This document shows, one piece after another, positions 8,701 to 15,084 of a stretch of DNA of 64,000 nt. The position numbers and the translations under genes are program-made. Positions within the stretch are counted from its first letter, which is position 1, and the number at the start of each line of letters is the position of its first letter. Source of the DNA: Thermoanaerobacter pseudethanolicus ATCC 33223. Lineage in GTDB: Bacteria > Bacillota > Thermoanaerobacteria > Thermoanaerobacterales > Thermoanaerobacteraceae. The notes under the pieces are model-generated. The model saw only the letters and a program-made list of their open reading frames with translations, made no database searches and was not told where the DNA came from. The DNA lies in NCBI RefSeq assembly GCF_000019085.1, contig NC_010321.1, forward strand, positions 62,001 through 126,000, read 5' to 3'.

Positions 8701-8982
8701 ATAAACAGGTATCAAAATAAGGGTGTACTTTATGTAGAGCCTTATTCGGTTATAAAAAATATAGGTGACGTTACAGGAAGCGCAGTAATGAAGTTCCAGT
8801 ATGATAAACCAGGAGATGAGAATTCAACACTGTATATTTACTTCACTGCTGAAGATGGAAAAACAGCCGAAGTACAGCTTAAAATCCCTGTAAATGGCTT
8901 TTATGCAGACTCAAAATTTAATCTTCCTGATCCACAGTGGAAAAAGTCAGAGCAAGATAACTGGACGGTGATTTTTAAATGA
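5713..8982 (+). CDS. Large surface protein: membrane anchor, peptidoglycan-binding domain, CARDB-like repeats
   Basis: This 1,089-residue protein has an N-terminal membrane segment (about residues 8-28) and a beta-rich region with repeated short Trp/Gly patterns, possibly a propeller. A peptidoglycan-binding domain 1 lies at about 317-378 ('LKLGSTGNGVKILQ...VDGIVGPQTW'). Three tandem ~120-residue repeats each start with 'DLxxxxxNP/AG' at about 588, 719 and 834 and look like CARDB/Ig-type adhesion modules. It starts at GTG 5713 after GGAGGTG. It overlaps the prepilin peptidase gene by four bases, tying it to the pilus system. Probably it anchors or decorates the pilus or contacts recipient cells (inference). 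Confidence 0.7.
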   Translation: MSKIKVNKRKIIVFTVIGILLLAFILKGLAYMDIISFGFNQNRTRYNYEMYGGIAATQVTSTTRAKLGWYVTGLGQSLSQPLIISPKELGINASQPIVIAFNGNNLYAYESISPYSKSLYDFNTSTSPYTFTPKIVPNSNKKWGPLPVYGSSTVPANPSGSHPTYYVSPNGNKYIAAGSKDGYVFIYQIINGSPVLKVRINTTTGGGTDIVSAPLMMRWQGYNIVVVGDGNGGHVSIGYFTDDFSDVGITDIALGTTYTRISSSAAPVNAGETSPETGFIIGTTHEPNKTADGYLYRIRFSDLFNVISSSTISSRTDILKLGSTGNGVKILQETLNIIGYSLVEDGQFGSGTEAAVRDFQSKNGLTVDGIVGPQTWQKLGSKLTRTYIRPVYQWNYAWGINISKAYAGAGIGIPASFSVDGSNAYFTDVLGGIYKINNIFSSTLNLTVNGNLRNTNNLVNHSPAVDDRYLYIPYYYSDSSKQHGKIVVLDKNNLNVIKQIDFSSSSLKSQLPNSPNYIVYSAVSVGADRIYANVGNYFVTIKKSDWTIDGDGTIQLNAPATGEVSIAHGLVATETSDGIYVYYLAKNGIDLAITNVNPIGYMEPNKNYTVQVTVSLGNSSTSIPATVALYDAGSFNFNTVITGDPVRLNTANAVASAQITLSPNSSQTVNLSFTGTSSDRNLIAVVQPNPPSNPDSYLQYWDYNQTNNTRQFTAPAKRLVDLYVTNLNAGTSNMVGGHTYTGSVVVGLQNASFISGYPVTGTLKIYDAANPSSPFKTQTVSFTSNTTQTVSFNYTGKSSDMILVAEISLASADKYYETNLSNNKIQTLVKANNGVDLYIASINPGTTYVVPDETYTGSVTVGLQKSYAFPVNGVVKVYDKADSSVFLTKSVQFNSNSTQTFSFSYPGKNTDITLVAEIQLTDTNKYDLDLSNNKKEVTVPYSSEMDKLRGTVTISKTPQYVFTNKHTREDGSVCDMTLNISYTFNKKITSIRAVHVINRYQNKGVLYVEPYSVIKNIGDVTGSAVMKFQYDKPGDENSTLYIYFTAEDGKTAEVQLKIPVNGFYADSKFNLPDPQWKKSEQDNWTVIFK

Positions 8983-9365
8983 AAATACTAATCTTACTAA
9001 TTCTATTTTTTGCAGCTGTAGAAGACATAAAAAAGATGGAGGTAGGATACATCTACCCTGCCTCCATCTTAATTCTTTCTTTTATAAATGTATTATTAAA
9101 TCCTTATATAAATCTAAATTTTATGCTGCTTAATTCTCTTTTAATATTCATTGTTCTTTTTCTTTTCTGGCTTTTAGGAGGAATAGGCGGAGGGGACGTA
9201 AAAATTTTGACTGCTCTGGCTTTCTATGCAGGTTTTAAGATATGGGATATCCTTTTATTTTCTTCTTTAATTTTTCTCCTGTACTCCCTTGCTCTTCGTA
9301 AATTCAAAGCAAAGATACCTTTTATGCCTGCCGTTGTTGCTGGAACGCTTTTAAGCTTTTTGTAA
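8979..9365 (+). CDS. Short prepilin peptidase (A24 family, TadV-like)
   Basis: This 128-residue, four-segment membrane protein has the two aspartates of A24 peptidases: 'AVEDIKK' near the N-terminus and the 'GGGDVK' motif (about residue 70). It lacks the N-terminal methyltransferase half of full PilD enzymes, as in TadV/CpaA. It would cleave the leader of the pilin at 1418-1639 and of the pseudopilins at the inner membrane. ATG 8979 overlaps the stop of the surface protein gene, so the two are probably coupled. Confidence 0.7.
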   Translation: MKILILLILFFAAVEDIKKMEVGYIYPASILILSFINVLLNPYINLNFMLLNSLLIFIVLFLFWLLGGIGGGDVKILTALAFYAGFKIWDILLFSSLIFLLYSLALRKFKAKIPFMPAVVAGTLLSFL

Positions 9366-9394
9366 ATTTTCAATAAAAGAAAGGAGAAGAGCTT

Positions 9395-9913
9395 TTGGAG
9401 GACCTTATAAAACACCAATACAGCGTTGGAGTACTGTGCAGGAATATTGGAATTTACATTGGTCTGCCTTTAAAAGAAATTAAACTTCTTGAGACTGCAG
9501 CCTTTTTTCATGATATTGGGAAGTTATTTGTACCAAAAAGTTTGCTTAACAAGAAGGAACCTCTATCAATCGAAGAATTTGAGGTAGTAAAAATGCATTC
9601 ATTATATGGCGCAGAACTGCTTAGAAAAATTGGATTTGACAGCATTGTGGTTTCTGCAGTAAGACACCACCACGAGAGATACGATGGAAGAGGCTACCCT
9701 GATGGCCTCCACGGTGAAAAAATTCCCTTGTGTTCAAGGATAATTGCGGTAGCAGATGCGTTTGATGTTATGACAGCCGGCAGGATATATAAAAAACCCA
9801 TTTCAAATGATAAAGCAGTTGAAGAGTTAATAAGATGTTCGGTCACACAGTTTGATCCTGAGGTTGTAAAAATTTTTGTAAAGATGTTTAAGGAGGAGGA
9901 TGCATATGTTTAA
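9395..9913 (+). CDS. Stand-alone HD-GYP domain protein (putative cyclic-di-nucleotide phosphodiesterase)
   Basis: The 172-residue protein is almost only an HD-GYP domain: 'FHDIGKLFVPKSLL' carries the HD pair and 'HHHERYDGRGYP' the GYP motif. Metal ligands of the family appear present. HD-GYP enzymes hydrolyse cyclic di-GMP or related dinucleotides. No sensor domain is attached. It starts at TTG 9395 after GGAGAAG, and its end overlaps the start of parM. Its place between prepilin peptidase and partition genes suggests local control of pilus activity (inference). Confidence 0.7.
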   Translation: MEDLIKHQYSVGVLCRNIGIYIGLPLKEIKLLETAAFFHDIGKLFVPKSLLNKKEPLSIEEFEVVKMHSLYGAELLRKIGFDSIVVSAVRHHHERYDGRGYPDGLHGEKIPLCSRIIAVADAFDVMTAGRIYKKPISNDKAVEELIRCSVTQFDPEVVKIFVKMFKEEDAYV

Positions 9914-10934
9914 GGTTGGTTTGGACCTCGGTTACGGGTATGTAAAAGGAATTAATGAGAAAGGAAAAGAAGTACTATTTCCTTCACTGGTTGGAAATGC
10001 GTACGAAAGAGTTTTGAGCGGCTTATTTGGTACAGATAATAATAAAGCAGATAATATGCATGTCGTTATTGTGAATGAGAATAAAGAAGAGTATTTTGTT
10101 GGTGAGCTGGCAAGGAGAGAAGGGAAGAATGTTTCGTACGCTTTTGATGAAGATAAGATATACCATCCCAACACGAGGGCACTTCTTACTGCTTCGTGCC
10201 TTTTACTGCTGCCAGAAGAGGAAGTGCCGGTGCACATTGTAACCGGTCTTCCGCTGGAGCAGTACATACACAAAAAGGAAGAGTTTAAAAATATGCTGAA
10301 AAATTTCAAGGTCATGGCATATTTTAAGGGAGATGAAAAGGTAAAAACAATCAAATTTGAGAAGGTTACTATATTCCCTCAAGCAGCCGGAGCGGTGTAC
10401 CATGCTGTTATGGCTGACATACAGAAGTATCTTGTAAAGGGAAGCTATATAGGCTTAATCGATATAGGATTCAAGACTACGGATTATATAGTTTTCATGG
10501 TTGAAGATAAGCTCATTTTAAGAGAGGATATGTCAGGGACTGTAGAAGTTGGAATGTCTGCTCTTAACAATACAGTGGATAAAATATTCACACAGAGAAC
10601 TGGAAGCAAAATTGATGTCTCTGAATTGATAAGGCTTATAAGTGACGGGAAAATATTCTATAAAGGAAGGGAACTTGATTTTACAAAAGAGATTGATGCA
10701 GTGCGCAGCGAGATTGCAAGGGTAATGAAAGATAAGATAAAGCTGATATGGGGAAGTAAGCTGGACTTCTTCAATACTGTCTTTCTGGCAGGTGGAGGAG
10801 CAAAAGAATTAGTGGAATATATGAAGGATTTTTACGAAAAGATAGTATTGGTGAAAAATGCACAGTTTGCAAATGCCAGGGGATTTCTTAAAGTTGCGGA
10901 ATTAGAGGAGAAAAAAGCAGTTAATGTGCGGTGA
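9906..10934 (+). CDS. parM: ParM/StbA-like actin-fold partition ATPase
   Basis: The protein has the actin-type phosphate 1 loop 'GLDLGYGYVKG' at the N-terminus, a second phosphate loop 'LIDIGFKTTDYIVF' (about residues 183-196) and an adenosine motif 'VFLAGGGAKEL' (about 295-305). It belongs to the ParM/Alp group of plasmid-segregating filaments. ATG 9906 fits AAGGAGGAGG better than ATG 9900. The RHH gene at 11393 and the iterons at 11128-11373 complete a type II partition locus. Confidence 0.8.
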   Translation: MFKVGLDLGYGYVKGINEKGKEVLFPSLVGNAYERVLSGLFGTDNNKADNMHVVIVNENKEEYFVGELARREGKNVSYAFDEDKIYHPNTRALLTASCLLLLPEEEVPVHIVTGLPLEQYIHKKEEFKNMLKNFKVMAYFKGDEKVKTIKFEKVTIFPQAAGAVYHAVMADIQKYLVKGSYIGLIDIGFKTTDYIVFMVEDKLILREDMSGTVEVGMSALNNTVDKIFTQRTGSKIDVSELIRLISDGKIFYKGRELDFTKEIDAVRSEIARVMKDKIKLIWGSKLDFFNTVFLAGGGAKELVEYMKDFYEKIVLVKNAQFANARGFLKVAELEEKKAVNVR

Positions 10935-10947
10935 AAGAGGGGAGAAT

Positions 10948-11124
10948 ATGGGCAAAAGAATAAGAGATGAAGAAGAACTGAACTACAAGAATGTGTGGGA
11001 GCTTATGAAACAGATGGTGGATTACTATACCTCAGAGAAAAAATACCTTACAAGGAGGGAGATTAAATATATAATCAGGGTGTGTGAGAGCGGACAGCCT
11101 TCAATACCTATAAAAGAGAGATGA
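10948..11124 (+). CDS. Small hypothetical protein in the partition locus
   Basis: A 58-residue, highly charged protein starting at ATG 10948 behind GAGGGGAG. It is predicted helical and has no membrane segment. It lies between parM and the iterons and shares their direction, so it is probably cotranscribed with parM. I recognise no family. It may be an accessory partition protein, but only position supports that. Confidence 0.45.
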   Translation: MGKRIRDEEELNYKNVWELMKQMVDYYTSEKKYLTRREIKYIIRVCESGQPSIPIKER

Positions 11125-11127
11125 AAA

Positions 11128-11373
11128 TGTCCGACATTTTGTGTCCGACATGAGTTTTATGAGATGGGAACAGGTTTTGAAGGATGTAAAAAAGACTTTT
11201 GTCCGACATATTACGAGGTTGAATAATTGGTATTTGTCGGACAAAATCATATTTTTGTGCCTCCAAACGCTTAAAAATCAAGACTTTAAAGTGTCAGACA
11301 AGGTATGTCAGACAAAAAGCAAATTCGAATCCCCATAATACAGATACCATGAGGGTTTGATTGTGTCAGACAT
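11128..11373 (+). repeat. parC: Iteron cluster, probable parC/centromere and parR operator
   Basis: Seven copies of a 9-10 bp motif lie here: TGTCCGACAT at 11128, 11142 and 11200; the inverted form TGTCGGACA at 11235; and TGTCAGACA(T) at 11292, 11306 and 11364. The last sits 20 bases before the start of the RHH gene. ParR proteins bind iterons like this at the centromere and at their own promoter. A short frame that crosses the repeats has no ribosome site and is not called. Confidence 0.7.
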
Positions 11374-11392
11374 ATTCTTTTGAGGTGATACA

Positions 11393-11701
11393 ATGAAAGA
11401 TAAAAAATACAGCTTTAGAATAAGAGAGAATGATGAAGATATTGAAGAAATACTTTCCAGGCTGAGCTCCAATGAACGCTCCGAGTTTATTAGAAGTGCC
11501 ATAAGATTTTATGCAGAGTTTAAAAGCAAGCTTGATGATATTGACAACAAGCTGGAAGAAATATTAAAGAAGTTGGAGACAAAATCAGAGAGTTTATCAG
11601 TCAGTCCATCAGTCAGCCAATCAAATAATGAAGAGAATCAGAAGACTGATGAAACAGAAAAATTACTTATAGAGAGTGTAATGGATTTATTATCCCTATA
11701 G
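11393..11701 (+). CDS. parR: ParR-like ribbon-helix-helix partition adaptor
   Basis: The N-terminal ~45 residues have a ribbon-helix-helix pattern ('YSFRIREN...SNERSEFIRSAIRFYAEF'), followed by a coiled-coil and an acidic, disordered tail. That is the ParR plan: the RHH domain binds centromere iterons and the C-terminus contacts ParM filaments. TGAGGTG precedes ATG 11393. Separation from parM by the iterons is compatible with a type II partition system. The 219 bases after it hold nothing I recognise. Confidence 0.7.
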   Translation: MKDKKYSFRIRENDEDIEEILSRLSSNERSEFIRSAIRFYAEFKSKLDDIDNKLEEILKKLETKSESLSVSPSVSQSNNEENQKTDETEKLLIESVMDLLSL

Positions 11702-11920
11702 ATTAATAGTTATATTAAAAACTTGTAAAAATAAAAAACATAATAAAAGCGTGAGCGAGAAGAAAGATACAGATTTTAGGTCTAAGATATTAACAGATAC
11801 AGTTTATAGCTTTGTAAAACTAAGTAAGATAAAAAAGCACAAAAAAGTCTAAATTTATGCAGGAAATTAATGATAGATGTCGAAGTTTATTTATAATGGT
11901 TTCGAAGGAGTGTATTTTAA

Positions 11921-12769
11921 ATGGATAGAATAACAAGAAAAACATTATTATATAAAACGGGTGTCGAATATGGCGACTATACTATAAATCATGTAGAAGG
12001 ATGTGCACATGGTTGTAAATTCCCATGTTATGCATATATGTTGGCAAAAAGATTCGGGAGGATAAAATCTTACGAAGAATGGATTAAACCTAAATTAGTT
12101 TCTAATTCGTTAGAGATTTTGGATAAAGAATTACCTAAATTGAAAGACAAAATAAATTTTGTACATTTAAGTTTTACAACAGATCCCTTTATGGTGGGGT
12201 ATCCGGAAGTCACTAATCTATCCTTGGAAATTATTAAAAAACTTAACAGTAATGGTATCAAAGTTACTACATTAACTAAAGGGATCTATCCTGATGAGTT
12301 ATTAGATAAAAATAGCTATAGTGAATACAATGAATATGGGATTACTTTAGTATCATTAGATGAAAATTTTAAAAAAGAATATGAACCTTATTCTTCTGAT
12401 TATAAAGACCGAATAGCAAGCTTGAAGAAATTACACAATGCAGGGTTAAAAACTTGGGTTAGCATCGAGCCCTATCCTACACCAAATATTATTAATCAAG
12501 ATTTGAGAGTAATTCTAAACGAAGTGGCTTTTGTTGATAAAATTGTATTTGGCAGGCTTAATTATAATAAAAAGGTACGAGAGTATTTATGGTATAAGGA
12601 ATTCTACAATTATTGCAGCGATGTTGTAATAAGATTTTGCGAACAACGTAATATATTGTATCATATAAAAGATGGCACAATAACAGATGATGCTCCATAT
12701 ATATTAAAAGGATATCAAAATGATACACAAGATTTGTTTTTTAAGCATACACAGAGAGCAGTAAAATAA
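11921..12769 (+). CDS. Radical SAM protein with three-Cys motif, partner of TcmP
   Basis: The 282-residue protein has three cysteines, Cys28, Cys32 and Cys36, spaced C-x3-C-x3-C ('CAHGCKFPC') instead of the usual C-x3-C-x2-C. The rest follows an SPL-like radical SAM barrel ('LSFTTDPFM' and 'KVTTLTKG' strands, 'VSIEPYPTP' near the end). It should bind a 4Fe-4S cluster and cleave S-adenosylmethionine. The TcmP gene follows, and such radical SAM proteins are regularly paired with TcmP in mobile elements. The substrate is unknown. The pair sits between partition and conjugation genes, like cargo. Confidence 0.7.
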   Translation: MDRITRKTLLYKTGVEYGDYTINHVEGCAHGCKFPCYAYMLAKRFGRIKSYEEWIKPKLVSNSLEILDKELPKLKDKINFVHLSFTTDPFMVGYPEVTNLSLEIIKKLNSNGIKVTTLTKGIYPDELLDKNSYSEYNEYGITLVSLDENFKKEYEPYSSDYKDRIASLKKLHNAGLKTWVSIEPYPTPNIINQDLRVILNEVAFVDKIVFGRLNYNKKVREYLWYKEFYNYCSDVVIRFCEQRNILYHIKDGTITDDAPYILKGYQNDTQDLFFKHTQRAVK

Positions 12770-12890
12770 GAGATAATGTAAGCAAAACATGATATTGTCC
12801 TTAAAACGAAGAGGATAGTAAATTGAAATAGTCATATATAAAAATTTTAACAAATTATGTTTTTTGAAAGATAAAGGAAGGGAAAATTTC

Positions 12891-13976
12891 ATGTTTTTTA
12901 ATGAAGTTAAAAGTCAGTCGCTTATTAAAAAAGAGATTGTTGTTAAGTATTTTGATGCATGGGCTAAAATTATGAATAAGCGTAGTGATAGATTGGGTTA
13001 TATTGATTTATTTTCTGGACCAGGTAATTATGAAGATGGTACAGATTCCACTCCTATAGCTATTATGAAGTTAATTCTTAAAAACAATGATTATAGAAAC
13101 AAATTTGTAACTGTATTTAATGACAAAAATAAACGCTATATTGGTAAATTAGAATCAGCTATCAGTAATCTTGAAAATATCAAATCTTTAAAATATGAAC
13201 CTATCTTTCTTAACCTTGAATTGGATATTCAAACAAGTGATATTTTTGCTGCTACTTCAATAATACCAAGTCTTATTTTTATAGATCCCTGGGGTTATAA
13301 AGGTGTTACTCAAAAGTTAATTTCTTCATTGACTAAAGATTGGGGCTGCGATGCAATACTTTTCTTCAATTATAATCGTATACGTTCCGGCATAAAAAAT
13401 CCTAAGGTTGAAGAACACATGATAAGTTTGTTTGGAGAAAAAAGATATTTAAAGTTACGGGAAGAGCTTAATAAAAGCAATTGTCTAGATAAGGAAAGCT
13501 TAATTATGAATGAATTTCGTGAGGCCATGAGTGATATAGGTATTGAATATATTCTTACTTTTAGATTTAAAAATGAGGACAAAGAAGATACTAGTCATTA
13601 CATAGTATTTTTGTCTAAAAACTTTACAGCACATAACATAATGAAAGAAGTTATGGCTTCATTGAGCTCAGATAAAATACATGGTGTTGCAAAATTTGAG
13701 TATATCCCTGATAAAGAGAGACAGCTTTCATTAAAGGATTTATACGAAAATCCTTTAGATGAATTAAGAAACGAATTGCTTACACAGTATGCAGGAAAAA
13801 CAATAACTTTTGAAAGGCTTTTTTATGAGCATAGTAAAAATAAACCTTTCATTAAAAAGAATTACAAGGAGGTACTTACTAGACTTGAAGAAGAAGGAAA
13901 GATACTTTGTAACCCTGATAAAAGTCGACGAAAGAAAAATACTTTTAGTGACAAAGTAGTTATAAAATTTTTATAG
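12891..13976 (+). CDS. tcmP: Three-Cys-motif partner protein TcmP
   Basis: The 361-residue protein matches the TcmP family: 'KYFDAWAKIM', 'YIDLFSGPGNYEDG' and 'SLIFIDPWGYKGV'. The DLFSGPG segment (residues 39-45) looks like methyltransferase motif I and IDPWG (131-135) like motif IV, so I infer a SAM-dependent methyltransferase-like fold. The C-terminus (about 285-361) resembles a winged helix. ATG 12891 follows AAGGAAGGG. It is about 120 bases after the radical SAM gene, same strand. The joint function is not known to me; nucleic-acid modification or defence is a guess. Confidence 0.7.
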   Translation: MFFNEVKSQSLIKKEIVVKYFDAWAKIMNKRSDRLGYIDLFSGPGNYEDGTDSTPIAIMKLILKNNDYRNKFVTVFNDKNKRYIGKLESAISNLENIKSLKYEPIFLNLELDIQTSDIFAATSIIPSLIFIDPWGYKGVTQKLISSLTKDWGCDAILFFNYNRIRSGIKNPKVEEHMISLFGEKRYLKLREELNKSNCLDKESLIMNEFREAMSDIGIEYILTFRFKNEDKEDTSHYIVFLSKNFTAHNIMKEVMASLSSDKIHGVAKFEYIPDKERQLSLKDLYENPLDELRNELLTQYAGKTITFERLFYEHSKNKPFIKKNYKEVLTRLEEEGKILCNPDKSRRKKNTFSDKVVIKFL

Positions 13977-14120
13977 AGAAATTAGAACATTTTCGAACAA
14001 AAAGTCGGAATGGAAATATTAAATTAAGGCCTGTAAGACGGTCTTTTTTATTGTCCGATATATCCAATAGTATATCCAATAGAAGTGCGAAATGATTTGG
14101 ATACATTATTGGATATGGTT

Positions 14121-14311
14121 AACGTCCCACCCCTACCTTTTAATTTCTCACCGCGCCTCACCCCGAGGCTGTCGCCTCGCCCTCGCTCTGCTCGGGTTTC
14201 GAAGCGAGACCCCGCTCTCTCATCATACTCCGCTAACGCTTCGTATAGAGAGCGGGGTCTCGCTTCTCAAGGGTTCGGCGCGGCTCCTAGATTTGGTAGG
14301 GGTGGGACGTT
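14121..14311. repeat. GC-rich nested palindrome
   Basis: A 17-bp perfect inverted repeat (14121-14137 with 14295-14311) encloses CCGCGCC/GGCGCGG (14151-14157/14277-14283), a short CGAGGC/GCCTCG hairpin, and a 20-bp perfect inverted repeat (14201-14220 with 14247-14266) around a 26-base loop. It is far richer in GC than its surroundings. Open frames crossing it follow from the composition and lack ribosome sites. It could be a cruciform-forming transfer or replication site, or a structured RNA. 'TCGCTCTGCTCGG' recalls the loops of the copies at 3.5 and 17.5 kb. Confidence 0.6.
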
Positions 14312-14460
14312 TAAAATAAAAAATACAGAATGCATAAAAAGAAAAACAATACAACGTGAACTTCTCGGCAGATATAAATAACAGTTTTATATAAATAAAA
14401 AAGTTATGCTAGCAGGGCAGGAAAACTGTTCTGTTTTTATTTTTTACAGGAGGTGGTTCT

Positions 14461-15084
14461 ATGCAGCTTACAAAAAGAGATTTGGAAATTTTATACTGGA
14501 TAAATAGAATGAGGTATGTAACTGTAAATCAGGTAGCCAAAAAATTTAAGATAGGCATTTGGTATACATATAAAAGATTGAAAAAGTTGTGCGATGATGA
14601 ATATTTATATTCCTTACGAATCTTCAGAAACAAGCCAGGGGTTTATATATGCACCAAAAAAGGAGCAGAAATTTCAGGGTCAAATTTATGGGCTCCGAAG
14701 CATTATGTTAATTTAGCCAATTACGAGCACGATTTAAAGGTTGTAGATTTAAGCATTGAGCTAGAAAGACAGGGAGAATGGATTTCCATGAGGGAACTGA
14801 GGCAGGACAGCAAGACAGACATGATACCGGATGGAGTTTTGATAAAGGATGGTAAAAAAATAGCTGTCGAAGTAGAGCTCACAAAGAAGTCAGAGAGAAA
14901 TTTAAAGAAGAAAATGGGCTACTACAAAAGAAGTATTGACTACGATGAAATATGGTATTTCGTATCAAGCAGGGTAGTTTATGATGCGGTAGAAAAAGCA
15001 GCTAAAGAAATGGATTATGTTAAGATTTTTTATTTGAGCGAGGTGCTTAAGGATGAACAGCAGAGAGCTTACGCAAACAGATAA
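14461..15084 (+). CDS. Replication-relaxation family protein
   Basis: The 207-residue protein begins with a winged-helix domain ('LTKRDLEILYWINRMRYVTVNQVAKKF') typical of replication-relaxation proteins of Gram-positive conjugative plasmids. Its middle has 'MIPDGVLIKDGKKIAVEVELTKKSERN', resembling a nuclease-like core with D and E-x-E. AGGAGGTGG precedes the ATG. It overlaps the coupling ATPase gene by 32 bases. Known relatives lie beside TraG-type genes and are thought to act in plasmid replication or DNA processing. Confidence 0.7.
   Translation: MQLTKRDLEILYWINRMRYVTVNQVAKKFKIGIWYTYKRLKKLCDDEYLYSLRIFRNKPGVYICTKKGAEISGSNLWAPKHYVNLANYEHDLKVVDLSIELERQGEWISMRELRQDSKTDMIPDGVLIKDGKKIAVEVELTKKSERNLKKKMGYYKRSIDYDEIWYFVSSRVVYDAVEKAAKEMDYVKIFYLSEVLKDEQQRAYANR

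Noticed and set aside
11141-11338. 65-codon open frame across the parC iterons
   Set aside because: It has no ribosome site, its codons are dictated by the TGTCCGACA repeats, and the region is better explained as centromere/operator.
14085-14381. 98- and 75-codon frames over the GC-rich palindrome
   Set aside because: They exist because the GC-rich inverted repeats lack stop codons; the products are Arg/Pro/Ser-rich strings and no ribosome site precedes them.
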